Of a stretch of 64,000 bases of DNA, positions 23,014 to 32,907 are shown piece by piece. The notes beneath the pieces are model-generated. The model had not been told where the DNA came from, ran no database searches, and was given only the letters and a program-made list of their open reading frames with translations. The stretch is from Pachyrhynchus sulphureomaculatus (lineage: Eukaryota > Arthropoda > Insecta > Coleoptera > Curculionidae): NCBI GenBank assembly GCA_019049505.1, contig CM032455.1, positions 85,580,778 to 85,644,777 on the forward strand. The letters are read 5' to 3'. Position numbers and translations under genes: made by a program. Position 1 is the stretch's first letter. Each line of letters opens with the position of its first letter.

Positions 23014-23159
23014 GAGATGAAGCGTCTATTTATTTTTTGTCGCAATTATTGGATTTGTTCAAAACTTAAATGCCGCTCAATTTCTAAATCAGAAATAATT
23101 AACATGGGACTTCAAAATACCGCATACGAGGTTTTTATTTTTAAGCTGATCGTGGGATA

Positions 23160-23480
23160 ATCTGAGTCTAATTAAAACGCTCCAACGAAAAAAGGCCGTT
23201 TTAAATGTAAAGGGACCTCCTCAAACTAAATTAACTAACGCAACGGGGCATTGTTATCTTTTTGACTTGTGGCTTAATTAAAAGTGTTGTTTCAAGCGAG
23301 ACATATGATACAGTTTATGCCTACCACAGGGAGCATTAATAATGTTTGTAGAGGTGTTTAAAGTAAAAAAATTAGTCACCATTTTTGTATTTCCCCTCTT
23401 TTTGATTACAAGAGATGAATATTATTAAATTAGGTAATTAAAGATACCTAAAACTCCTAATTTGGCAATTTCTCTTCATT
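23160..23480. repeat. Rep-C, copy 4 (longest)
   Basis: Longest version of the dispersed repeat: CTAATTAAAACGCTCCAACG, ACGCAACGGGGCATTGTTAT, CTTAATTAAAAGTGTTGTTT and CTAAAACTCCTAATTTGG. The unit contains two CTAATTAAAA blocks about 110 bp apart. Non-coding; ends not defined. Confidence 0.65.
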
Positions 23481-24484
23481 TTAATATGTTTTTATCACAT
23501 TATTTCATATGGAACCCGGTGTATCATATAATAATTGATTCTTCATTTTGTAATATGATAGTGAATTGTATAAAAGGTGTTTATTTATACTTCCTGCCAA
23601 TATTGTATTTTGCTACTATCAAGTCACATAAGTGAAAAAGTAACACGTAGTGCACACTGGTAGCTACCATATTGTCGACAGCATCAAACAATTTTTTCAT
23701 TAATTTTATTGCAACATATACATTTTTCGATTTAGAGGTCATATTTTTGGGAACGCATATTCCTAACTTATTACTGTGCATACAGTAATTGGTATTGATA
23801 CATACTAAAATTGGATTTCGTCCATAAATGTCAATATGTTGAGCAGGTAGCCACACAGAATTGAAATTGATTGATAATGAAAACCTGAACTAATCTGAAA
23901 CATTTTCTATAAGTTAAGACTTAAAACTCTGTAATAAATCTACTTTAAAATGAAAAGCTAATAAAAACATAATATTAATAAAATGATTCTACCCCCTTAT
24001 TAATGATTTTTATTTACACCTACTCTCTCTAATTTTTTTCTTACATAATTTAGTTAATTGATTTTTTTTTGGTAACTTCTATAACCAGTAAAAAAATACC
24101 GCTATCTAAAAATTAGTTATTCTAAGCGAGCTTATTATGCTCTAGGTAAACCTTGCTAGACCGCGTACACATCAGGTTGCATTGAACAAATGTCAGCAAA
24201 CTCTCAAAGCCAACTTTGATGTGAAAAAGAACACTGTTGATGAGAAACTACATAGTCTGAAGAGCTCACTATAAAGACGATGTTTTCCTGCTTGACAACA
24301 AGTAGTAATAAACTTAGGATCCTTGACATATAACGAATCTAGTATAAGGAAAGCTACAAAAAATGACCTACATGTATAAGAGTCTTTACCACAACTTACT
24401 AAAAACCAGTAAATTTAAAAATAAATTCAGAAATATTCAAAGCTTGCAAAACATACAGATTTTGACGCTCCATCCTGGGTGCTA
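23481..24484. other. AT-rich DNA, nothing recognised
   Basis: The 91-codon minus-strand frame at 23581-23856 has no recognisable motif or neighbours. No RNA gene is supported. Confidence 0.5.
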
Positions 24485-24892
24485 CCCCATATTAGAAATA
24501 TGCTTAGTTTTTAAAGTAAAAAAATTATGCACGAATAAAAGTATGGAAACCATTTTGTTATAAAATAAAAATTCCACTAAAACGACTAAGATGTCAAAAA
24601 TGTTTAATATTTAGTAGGATATCCTTTTGCGTCAATCACGGCTTGATATCTTCTGCCCATAGGGTCAATAAGCCTAGCACAAAAACCTGTTGTTGTTTTA
24701 ATGCGATCCAAAGTTCGTCTCTGTTTTTTATATTTCTTTTCCTAATTTGTTTATCCAGATGCCAAAGATCTCTCTATCGGGTTCAAATCAGGCGATTGTG
24801 AAGGCCAGCGCCTCACCCGAGTCCTTTATTCAGAAAACCAATTCTTGGCCAAGCGAGATGTGTGTTTAGGTCATTGTCTTTCAAGTTATTCG
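24485..24892 (-). pseudogene. Tc1-like element, 3' fragment 1
   Basis: On the minus strand this matches the C-terminal third of the Tc1 transposases at 25993-27350: the 'LAKNWF', 'SPDLNP' and 'GYPTKY' region followed by the inner repeat with GTATGGAAAC (24540-24550) and the 3' flank ATGCTTAGTTTTTAAAG. It stops at 24892, where another gene relic begins. Frameshifts are present. Confidence 0.75.
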
Positions 24893-24904
24893 AGCAACAG
24901 ACAT

Positions 24905-25547
24905 TTGTTTATTTATAATCAATATTTATGTAAAAGCGTGGTTCAACGCCCCCGAACCCAGTTTGGCCTGGCCCAATCAAGACCTACAATTGTTAAAATC
25001 TTTTATGAAATACAGACAAATTAATAAAGAACTTGCAGACAAGGCAGTGCCTAAAATGATAAATCATCTGTGGTATCTCAATTTGGAGCTAGTCGCATTT
25101 TAATTTTTTCATGAAACTTGTCAAATGTCAAAACAAGCATGGTTGCAAAAGGCTTACAATTAATCACAGTTGAAGAAAAAAGTTACGATGATAGGGATGT
25201 AAAAGCAAGGCTCAATATCGAACAAGTGGATGATTTATTGGACAAAAAAATTGAATGTTTTGTTTCTCATCAAACTCTAAATTTGAAATTGATACAAACT
25301 TTTTAAATACTGATCCCGATGAAGGGTGTGTGACAATTCACACTATTTAAAAGCTAACAAAATAGTAAACAGTTTTAAGGTTGTCAATGATACAGCTGAA
25401 AGAGCTGTAAAATTAATTCAAGACTTCAATTCCTGTTTGACGAAAGATGAAAAACAACGGCAGTTTCTGTTACAAGTTGTATCTAAATGTAGGAAAGTTT
25501 TTCCTGACTCTTCAAAAGCCACCTTATCTAAGCCATTATCACCTTGA
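24905..25547 (+). pseudogene. Relic of an unidentified repetitive arthropod gene family
   Basis: Plus-strand frames read 'IYVKAWFNAPEPS', 'DLQLLKSFMKYRQINKELAD', 'HLWYLNLELVAF', then (25118-25306) 'IECFVSHQTLN', then (25326-25547) 'ANKIVNSFKVVNDTAERAVK', 'LIQDFNSCLTKDEKQRQFL', 'LLQVVSKCRKVFPDSSKATL'. I recall this type of C-terminal region from repetitive, uncharacterised arthropod proteins, often treated as transposon-related, but cannot name the family. Stops or frameshifts lie near 25104, 25306 and 25325. No DDE, RT or integrase motif is visible in the retained part. It is flanked on both sides by Tc1 fragments. Confidence 0.5.
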
Positions 25548-25992
25548 TCTGATAATAAATTGTAAATGTAAATAATAATAATAACTTCTTTCCTTTATAT
25601 TGCTTCCTTTTTATAACTAAACTTTCAATAATAAAATGCATTTGAACATTATTTCTTCTCATTTTTATACCATTCTGCTTTCTTTTTCTCCTAATCCCCC
25701 ATTTTCAAGTTGGATTTTGCTCTATTTACTTTTGAAAACAGTTTTAACTAAATCCTTTTTTATGTACATATTGAAAAAATAAATAAAGTAAATAGAGAGC
25801 CGATGTAATTGAATTTTGCAACGTTTTTAGACATTTTCATAAAAAATCAATTTTCATAACAAGTCAACCTTGATGAGGCACGGGTTAACGTTATCCAATT
25901 GAGCTGAGACTTTACCAATCTTATTTCTTAGTCAAGTTTTAGAAGGATCCCCCTAAAAAAATTCGAACATTGATTTTTTGTGATCATATATA
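25548..25992. other. AT-rich DNA, nothing recognised
   Basis: Probably non-coding 3' flank of the preceding relic; no motif can be named. Confidence 0.5.
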
Positions 25993-26850
25993 CAGTGGCG
26001 AACAAAAGTATGGAAACATTTAAATTCCTATCTCTAGCCTTAACACTTAAACGGTTTACAATTACAATATTTATTTATTAATCGTGTAAATGCTAACAAA
26101 CATTTTGAAGGCTAAAACAGTTATTGTTTATTAGAAATGTGCTAAGCGTAGCACAAAAAACGGGTGGTATTTTTTCCCATTCTTGTTTTAATGCGATCCA
26201 AAGTTCGTCCCGGTTTTTTATATTTCTTCTCCTAATTTGTTTATGCAGATAGTACCAAAGATTCTTTATCAGATTCAAATCAGGTGATTGTGAAGGCCAG
26301 CTCATCACCCGAATCCTTTGTTCAGAAAACCAATTCTGGCCAAACGTGATGTGTATTTTGGGTCATTGTCTCGTTAAACAATCCATGACAGTGGCAAATC
26401 TTCTTCATAAGAAATCAAATTATTTTCCAATTTCTCAAGATATACTTGAGCATCTATTCTGCCATTTTTCTTTGCCAATGGCCCCGTACCAGCCCGTCGA
26501 AAACAACCACATACCATGATATTTCCACCGTCATGTTTGACAATAGGTATAAGGTACTTTGGGTCATATCTTAGACTAACTGGTCTTCTTACATGACCAG
26601 TAGAATCACTTCCAAAGAGATTGAACCTACTTTTGTCAATAAAGATTACTAGAGACCACTGATTTTGAGTCCAGTCTTTATGTTCCTTAGCAAACTTCAA
26701 TCTCTCTTTTCTGTGACGCTTTGTAAGGACTGGCGTTTAACAACACGCCTACTATGGAGATTTTCAAATAACAGACGACGCCTAATAGTTATGTCTGACA
26801 CCAATACACCCTGATATTCCTGCCTTAGTTCTTTATTAACAGCAGTGTTC
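25993..26850 (-). pseudogene. Tc1-like element with DD34E-type transposase, broken
   Basis: The outer terminus CAGTGGCGAACAAAAGTATG sits at 25993 after TA. On the minus strand the gene reads: helix-turn-helix 'ITIRRRLLFENLHSRR' (26697-26850); 'MKFAKEHKDWTQNQWSLVIF' then 'IDKSRFNLFG' (first catalytic Asp in an altered 'IDKSRF'); 'HDGGNIMVCGCF'; 'DNDPKYTSRLA' near 26350 (second Asp); then a one-base deletion and 'WPSQSPDLNLIKNLW' at about 26295, where the third residue, normally Glu in 'NPIENLW', is Lys. Stops and shifts also occur near 26374. The protein would move the element at TA sites. Inactive by several mutations. Confidence 0.85.
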
Positions 26851-27350
26851 TTGGCAAGACAATAACCCAAACACACATCTCGCTTGGCCAAGAATTGGTT
26901 TTGTGAACAAAGGATTCGGGTGATGTGCTGGCCTTCACACTCACCTGATTTGAACCCGATAGAGAGATCTTTGGCATCTGGATAAACAAATTAGGAAGAG
27001 GAATATAAAAAACCGGGACGAACTTTGGATCACATTAAAACAAGAATGGGAAAAATATCACCCGATTTTTGTGCTAGGCTTATTGACTCTGTGGGCAGAA
27101 GATGTCAAGGAGTGATTGACGCAAAAGGATATCCCACTAAATATTAAATATTTTCGACATCTTAGTCGTCTTAATGGGATTTTTATTTTATAACAAAAAT
27201 GTTTCCATACTTTTGTTTGTGAATAATTTTTTTACGTTAAAAACTAAGCATATTTCTAAGAAACAATAACTGTTTTACTCTTCCAAATGTTTGTTAGCAT
27301 GTACACGATTAATAAATAAATATTGTAATTGTAAACCTTTTAAATGTTAG
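26851..27350 (+). pseudogene. Tc1-like element, 3' fragment 2, head-to-head with the previous one
   Basis: Plus-strand sequence from 26857 encodes the 'DNDP' region (degraded), 'LAKNWFCEQRIRVM', 'WPSHSPDLNPIERS', 'KISPDFCARLIDSVGRRCQG' and 'VIDAKGYPTKY', the complete Tc1 C-terminus with stop near 27146. Then come the inner repeat GTTTCCATACTTTTGTTTG (27199) and the subterminal sequence shared with 26040-26140. Together with 25993-26850 it forms an inverted pair. The inner and outer repeat copies, about 150 bp apart, match the IR/DR type of Tc1 terminus. Confidence 0.8.
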
Positions 27351-27364
27351 GAGTAAAGATCGGA

Positions 27365-27997
27365 AGATACGGCGTAATTGCAACCTTTGGTTGGTACTGA
27401 TTCTTCGTGGTCTGCAAGAGGATGTATTGAGAGGTCATGTACGACTTTTTTGTTTCTAGTTGTGGATCAGTGTGTCGCGTATCTTTTCCTCTGATGTTCT
27501 CTAGCTTCTAGTTTTTTAGTTTTAAAGTTGGTATCGGATTCTGTCAGCCAGAACGAGAGTTTGTCAATATCAGATCATAGTAGAGGGTGTATATGGTTGC
27601 TCAGTTGTAGAGGTAGGTAGAAGGTTTCTTTCGCTGTGATGGCAATCTGTCTACGTTTTTCCCGGATTCGTTCTCGCAGAAGCACCTGGCTGGCTCTTTT
27701 TAAGATGGATGTTGCATTTTTTGTTTTAAGGTGGTATGATAATCTAGTACATGTTGGAAGGAGGTTGTCGTTCGAGCACCTAATCAGGAAGGTTAAGTCG
27801 CTGCAAAGTGTCAGTTCTCTAGAACAAAGTTTCTCAAAGCATTTTACTGTTTTACTCTTCCCGTAGAGGTAAAAAATGTTACAATAGAGATTTTCATGGA
27901 TGATGGAATGTAATACATTAAAACTCCGGGTTTCAATCCGTTCGTCTAACAATGAATTTGCACGACGTTTCGCCAAAATCTCATTTGGCATTTTCAA
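27365..27997 (-). pseudogene. Penelope-like element, likely N-terminal coding region
   Basis: On the minus strand a 140-codon open frame reads 'MPNEILAKRRANSLLDERIE' and then 'KCFEKLCSRELTLCSDLTFL', 'IRCSNDNLLPTCTRL' and 'SQVLLRERIREKRRQI'. A further broken frame resembles 'DLSIHPLADHEESVPTKGCN', comparable to the early region of Penelope-like ORFs. It lies directly downstream of a GIY-YIG domain, as expected for a tail-to-head arrangement of two Penelope-like copies. The reverse transcriptase itself is not in the window. Assigned from neighbours and recall, so only moderate confidence. Confidence 0.5.
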
Positions 27998-28060
27998 GTG
28001 ATCCCGTTGCTGCTGCTACTCGATACTGTGATCTTACTGCTGCTGCCATTCGAGGCTAAC
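27876..28060 (-). repeat. Penelope-like end module, left arm
   Basis: Repeated as 28585-28742 (inverted), 29030-29100 (partial), 63306-63433 and 63918-64000. It contains GCTGCTGCTGCTACTCGATA, a hairpin with GCCAAA and TTTGGC arms, GAAACGTCGTGC, and CCGTTCGTCTAACAATGAAT. With 28585-28742 it forms inverted arms around a GIY-YIG segment. Confidence 0.7.
27966..27999 (-). ncRNA. Hammerhead-like motif, Penelope-type, copy 1
   Basis: Minus-strand order: CTTGAAAAT, then stem GCCAAA with loop TGAGAT and TTTGGC, then GAAACGTC. The hairpin followed by GAAAC fits the stem-II/right-core part of a hammerhead ribozyme, which Penelope-like elements are known to carry. The left core is TTGAAAA rather than CTGATGA, so self-cleavage is doubtful. 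Confidence 0.4.
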
Positions 28061-28580
28061 TGAGAAACCGACATGCGATCGCCGTTTTTTATAGGTCGGC
28101 GGGTACGCAGGTTGTTGGTGTGAGGGGATCGGAATTGTTCGTCCGAGCATCTGTGTTTGCCGGCTGGGTGGTAATTACGGGTTCCGGCGCTATGCTGACT
28201 GTTGCCTTCTCGATGTTTCGCTAGTAGACCCTTCCATGTAGTTGGGATATTCAGCGCATCATCTTGCTTATTTAGTTGTCCATTCTTTTCGATTTCCAGG
28301 GCATCTCTGACTATGTGTGTTTCATAATGTGAAATCGAGGCTATTTGTTTAGATCCCTCAAAATTGATGTTGTGACCAGTATCATGATGGTGCGGAAAAA
28401 AAAGAGCTGTTGTTGTTTGTTTGTTTTTGATACTTATTTTATGTTCTTGGATCCGGGTGGAGACTCTTCTGCTTGTTTGTCCTACGTACAATTTGTGTCA
28501 GTCTCCGCATGGGATGCTGTAAAGTCCATGGATTTCCAGTTTTCTCTTTTGTCCTTGGGGTTACCCAGGATGTCTGCTGC
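28000..28580 (-). pseudogene. Penelope-like element, GIY-YIG endonuclease and C-terminal tail
   Basis: On the minus strand: 'DILGNPKDKRKLEIHGLYSI' then 'PCGD', one TGA in place of the next Cys-like codon, then 'KLYVGQTSRRVSTRIQEHK' (28430-28491), 'HHDTGHNINFEGSKQIA' and 'HYETHIVRDALEIEK'. The 'GLYSI' and 'YVGQT' blocks are the two halves of the GIY-YIG active site. The Arg of 'STRI' and the Glu of 'ALEIEK' are the expected later residues. In Penelope-like retroelements this domain follows the reverse transcriptase and cuts the target DNA. Apart from the TGA the domain is open for about 165 codons. The Ser-rich C-terminal tail reads into the end module. Confidence 0.8.
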
Positions 28581-28584
28581 CTCT

Positions 28585-28742
28585 AACTTCGAGCGGCAGC
28601 AGCAGCAAGACCACATTATTAAGTATCCACAGCAGCGAGAGCACTTATCATAAATATGCCAAATGAGATTTTGGCGAAACGTCGTGCAAATTCATTATTA
28701 GGCGAACGGATTGAAACCCGGAATTTTAATGTATTTTATATA
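28585..28742 (+). repeat. Penelope-like end module, right arm (inverted)
   Basis: Plus-strand counterpart of 27876-28060: CGAGCGGCAGCAGCAGCAAG, AGAGCACTTATCATAAAT, ATGCCAAATGAGATTTTGGC, GAAACGTCGTGC, then GAACGGATTGAAACCCGGAA. It ends in a short TATATATA. Confidence 0.7.
28650..28687 (+). ncRNA. Hammerhead-like motif, Penelope-type, copy 2
   Basis: Same hairpin (GCCAAA/TTTGGC) and GAAACGTC as copy 1 on the opposite strand. The left core here is further altered (ATCATAAAT). Confidence 0.35.
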
Positions 28743-28960
28743 TATCGTCGCTGAAATTTGTATATAATTTTAATGTATTCACTTTTAAGGGCATTTCATT
28801 TTGATATAAATAAGGTCTGAAGAAGTTATTTAGCTACATTTAAAAATTTATCTGAACTCAATTTATAATTTCTTGTTTATGCAGCAAACGAATATTAATG
28901 TTTTACTCAAATTTTACTGCAATATTGATTCCAATTACCACAGGAAAATCAACAGTTATA
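28741..28960 (+). repeat. Local direct duplication, unit 1
   Basis: About 215 bp from CGTCGCTGAAATTTGTAT to CCACAGGAAAATCAACAG, repeated almost exactly at 29718-29935. Differences are a 4-base insertion and about seven substitutions. The two units bracket a Transib-like sliver, a Penelope-like sliver and a (TA)n array. Confidence 0.9.
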
Positions 28961-28965
28961 CAGGT

Positions 28966-29020
28966 AAGATTTAGAGAGCAAACGAGTTTAATCATAAGTG
29001 TGCCAAAAGCTGGATTTGAT
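28966..29020 (+). pseudogene. Sliver of Transib-like transposase gene
   Basis: AAGATTTAGAGAGCAAACGA and onward to GGATTTGATAAC is nearly identical to 31873-31931 inside the long Transib-like relic. Too short to be functional; it shows local copying of that gene. Confidence 0.75.
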
Positions 29021-29029
29021 AACTGGGAT

Positions 29030-29095
29030 TGATTTTGGTGAAACGTCGTGCAAATTCATTGTTAGACGAATGGATTGAAACCCGGAATTTTAATG

Positions 29096-29100
<5 letters not shown>
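29030..29100 (+). repeat. Penelope-like end module, fragment
   Basis: TTTTGGTGAAACGTCGTGCA continuing to CCCGGAATTTTAATG, joined directly to the Transib-like sliver on the left and to a (TA)n array on the right. Confidence 0.7.
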
Positions 29101-29340
<240 letters not shown>

Positions 29341-29717
29341 ATATAAATTTATATTTAGTTATTTATCTCAAAATAGAAAAAATATATTTTCTCATGATAT
29401 CACATCATTTAGCTAGAACTCTTATAATCCAACAAAAGTTAGTGTTTTTAATTATCCTGCAGTTGCTTATAACCGTCATTAATTTTAAATTCGTTTACAT
29501 TTCTGTAAAACAGCAAGGTTAAAAGTAATGAATGAAAAGCCTAACTTGTAAATGTAATAATCTTCAAAGCCGCATAAAACAGCAAATTCAGTCTGTTTAA
29601 AAACCAGAAAACTACAAATAATTTACTGTGGTGGTGCTTTTAAAGGAAACCTTTTAAAAATTGTGGAGTTAGAGTTGATGTCCCAGGGCCCAGGTTCAGT
29701 TTATTTTTCTATTTCAG
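29341..29717. other. AT-rich DNA, nothing recognised
   Basis: No gene or repeat supported. Confidence 0.5.
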
Positions 29718-29935
29718 GTTTTCGTCGCTGAAATTTGTATAAAATTTTAATGTATTCACTTTTAAGGGCGTTTGATTTTGATATAAATAAGGTCTGAAGA
29801 AGTTATTTAGCTACATTTAAAAATTTATCTGAACTCAATTTATAATTTCTTGTTTATAACGAATATTAATGTTTTACTTAAATTTTACTGGAATATTGAT
29901 TCCAATTACCACAGGAAAATCAACAGTCATTTTAT
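29718..29935 (+). repeat. Local direct duplication, unit 2
   Basis: Second copy of 28741-28960. Confidence 0.9.
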
Positions 29936-30479
29936 TTGTCATATGTCAGACGTTAACAGGATGAAGGAAATTTTGGAAAAGATGATAATGTCTCTCAGGA
30001 TAGTTCGAAAAAGTTGGTCAAATTTCAGATATATACAGCATTAGAAGTTGTTATGGAGTGCAAAGCTTTCTAGTAATATATAATATTTGCAGATTTTGAG
30101 AAGCTCTCTTTAGTATGCCTGTAACCAGTTCATATCAAGACATATTTGCTCCCAAGTTAACGATCAACAAGTTACATGACGACGCTAGAAGGATAGAGTG
30201 TTTCAAAATAATTATTTTGGTTTCTGTATCGTTTACTTTTTAGAGAAGTATTAGAGTGGGTGGCTGATGTTTGAGATATCAAGGTAAATGAAGAAACCAG
30301 CGTAAACAAAACTGTAGATTCGTTTCGTGGTTCTTTCAAACAGATTGTTAAGGACAATGAGAAGGAGACAGTATTGATCCTTGTAGCACACCGGCGCACA
30401 TAGCGGTATTTCAGCGTTTTAGGTGGCCATAAACCGATTTCCTAAAACTTGTCCCCGGTAAAAAAAAAATACTACCTAC
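29936..30479. other. Unassigned DNA
   Basis: Open stretches such as 'LHDDARRIE' (around 30170) and 'FKQIVKDNEKETVLI' (around 30335) hint at old coding sequence, but no family is recognised. Confidence 0.4.
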
Positions 30480-31084
30480 CAATGTTGAATAGGCATAGAA
30501 CGATAGGCGACCCTTCCCGTTACCCATTTGAAAGCGCGCGCGCTGGAGTCCCAGTCGGAATTTGATCGTTGCTCTAAGTGTTCGTTTCTCTTCTCGGCAT
30601 TCGTTATTTAAAAAAGTGATTTTTCTTTTTTGGAGCTTATCTTGAAAAAAAATGTGATAAATTTGAACATTACAGGTAAGAGAACATACATATTGATTAT
30701 TGAATTGTTAGTCAAAATTGTTGTACGAAAATCCGTTTTTCGTTATTTAAAAAGGTATTTGTTATAGTTCAGGGTGGGTCCCAGTGTTATTAGTTTTAAC
30801 AGAAAAAGGAGTATTTGCACTAATCAAATATCAATTCAATCATTAGCCGTGATTTCCCTTGAAATAGAGGTTTTCATGGTCTTTATATCAGACGGTGAAA
30901 ACTACGTGGTATTTTGTATTTATTTATTTTTTTAATTTAAACAGTTTTTATTTTATTCTGTGAGCCGAAGGTACTTCAGGTCCTCAAATAATAACGAGCG
31001 GAATACTTTCTGAAAAAATGCAGGAACAAAACTTGCGAAATTTTAAAGAAAAATTGATATATCTTAAGAGTTATATTTTATCTA
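30480..31084 (+). other. Possible leader and 5' intron of the Transib-like copy
   Basis: A locally GC-rich patch (GAAAGCGCGCGCGCTGGAGT at 30530-30549) is followed about 125 bp on by a splice-donor-like ACAG/GTAAGA (30674-30683). The Transib-like coding relic starts at 31085, and copy 1 begins right after an acceptor-like TTTCAG. This could be the non-coding first exon and intron of the element. The idea is inference from position only. Confidence 0.3.
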
Positions 31085-32490
31085 TCTATAGGGTTATACC
31101 GTCTTATAGCGAGTAAAAGAGACTTTTTATCCGGCCAAAGAGGCTTGTCGGGTAACTGAAATATGTGCTGAAATTAACTTACAACATTTATTGGTTCCCA
31201 CGGCTAAACGTGTGGCCACATATTTAGAGGATGTACTAAAAGAATTAAATCTAGAAGAGCGTTAATCATTGACACTCATTTCGAAATGGGGATATGACGG
31301 ATTATAACAAGCACGATTTAAGTAAAAAAGGCAAAAAGAAGATGCAATTTACAACAACATTTTTCAAAGTTGCTTTTGTTCTACTACAATTTGTAGGACA
31401 AACAAGAAAGTTATTTGGCAGAATCCAACTGCCTCTTCGTCACGATACTGTGGGTCAGTGAAGATTAGATTTCTTAAGGAAACAGTAGATATTACAAATT
31501 CTGAAATTACTTACATAGAAAATGCAATAAACGCTTTGGTAAAAAACCAGTTCGTACAAGAAGACGTCTCTTTTTCCATGAAACATATAATGACGCTAAC
31601 TATGGTCGATGCAAAAGTGTGCAATGCTGCTACTTCAACTACTTCAAAAATGAAATGCTACGTTTGTGGTGCTAGTTTAAAGCAGTTTAATGACCTCAAT
31701 GTAAAAAATAACGTCGATACAGATGCATTACAGTTTAGCTTATCTGTATTGCACGCTAGGATCCAATTATTCGAAAATATTCTACATTTATCATGCAAGC
31801 TTCCTATACAAAAGTAGCAGCTAAGATGAGAGTGATAAAGAAATTGTCAAACAAAAAAGGCAGAAATACGGGCAAGATTTAGAGAGCAAACGGGTTTAAT
31901 CATAAGTGTGCCAAAAGCTGGATTTGATAACACCAATGCAAGTAGAAGATTTTTTGCCATACCAGAAGTAGCCGCTGAAATTACCTGTGTTGACTTCAAC
32001 CTCATAAATCTCTTAAAAGTGATTTTGAAAATAATATCGAGTGGTCATGAAGTCGTCTTGAAAAAATTTGCAGACTGTGGATATGAGACTGCGAAAATTT
32101 ATATGAAATTGTATCCCTGGCATCTCATGACTTCTACGATGTACAAAATATTAATTCACTGTGCAACAGTAATGAAAAAGGCACTTCTGCCCATTGGATT
32201 ACTGTCTGAAGAAGCAGCAGAGACGCGAAACAAGCACTTTTACCTGTACCGGCAAAATTTTGCTAGAAAATTCTCAAGAGAAAAATGCAGTTTAAATGTC
32301 CTCAACTGATTATTGCTTAGCACAGATCCCTTAATATGTAGTATAAGGCCAAAAACCAAAAAAGATCTATGTCGTTTAGTAAAGAAGCAACACAAGTGCT
32401 TGTTTCTGCTGAACCCAATATTAACGATGAAAGTTCTGAAGAAGAAGAGAAATCCGCTGAGGAATCTGCAGAGGAAGCAGCGAAATGAAG
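31085..32490 (+). pseudogene. Transib/RAG1-like transposase, copy 2, nearly complete but broken
   Basis: Plus-strand frames in order: 'ETFYPAKEACRVTEICAEIN'; 'LISKWGYDG' (31281-31301), the likely first catalytic Asp; 'KVIWQNPTASSSRYC'; 'ETVDITNSEITYIENAI'; 'TLTMVDAKVCNAATSTTSK' then 'CYVCGASLKQFNDL', a Cys-x2-Cys pair; 'LHARIQLFENILHLSCKL'; 'FREQTGLIISVPKAGFDN'; 'MKLYPWHLMTSTMYKILIHC'; 'LLPIGLLSEEAAETRNKHFY' (around 32190-32240) with the expected catalytic Glu; 'RQNFARKFSRE'; 'LLLSTDPLICSIRPKTKK'. An acidic tail with runs of Glu and Ser follows, stop at 32488. Stops or shifts occur near 31265, 31310, 31818 and 32308. The Glu box and the overall order resemble Transib and RAG1; the name is from memory. 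Confidence 0.65.
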
Positions 32491-32499
32491 CTCGGGCGC

Positions 32500-32907
32500 G
32501 GACAAAAAGAAGTGGGATTCTTCATCGTGAATAATTATTTTGGTAATTTTTGTTTAAGTTAACGTGTTTTTTGTATACATTAAAATGTATTTTTCTTCAA
32601 AACAGACACTCAAAAAAGCTTTCACTGCTATATTTAGAAGTAAAATATCTAAAAACAAAAAGTAATTTTGGCCCCATAAAACACTCAAATACCCCTATGT
32701 GTGGCGTTTATAGCGTATATATACCCTTCAGCTACCACTTATAAAGAACGTTCTTTAAGACAACACGAAAGCTATAAACAAATTCTTTCAGACCTACCAT
32801 ACGAGCGCAGCTTAGCCAAAAATCTGTACTGCCAAATGCGGTCTAATACCTTAGTTATATAAAATAGGAGATTCCAGAAAATATTCAATTGTGTGGTTTC
32901 AAATATA
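32500..32907. other. Spacer, nothing recognised
   Basis: Includes a lone palindrome AAAGAACGTTCTTT at 32743-32756. No gene. Confidence 0.5.

Noticed and set aside
32313..32534. Lys/Arg-rich frame after the Transib-like gene
   Set aside because: It is the +1 frame of the acidic Glu/Ser tail ending at 32488, which continues the transposase.
32743..32756. Perfect palindrome AAAGAACGTTCTTT resembling a heat-shock element core
   Set aside because: Single dimeric site with no gene or promoter nearby; expected by chance in 64 kb of AT-rich DNA.
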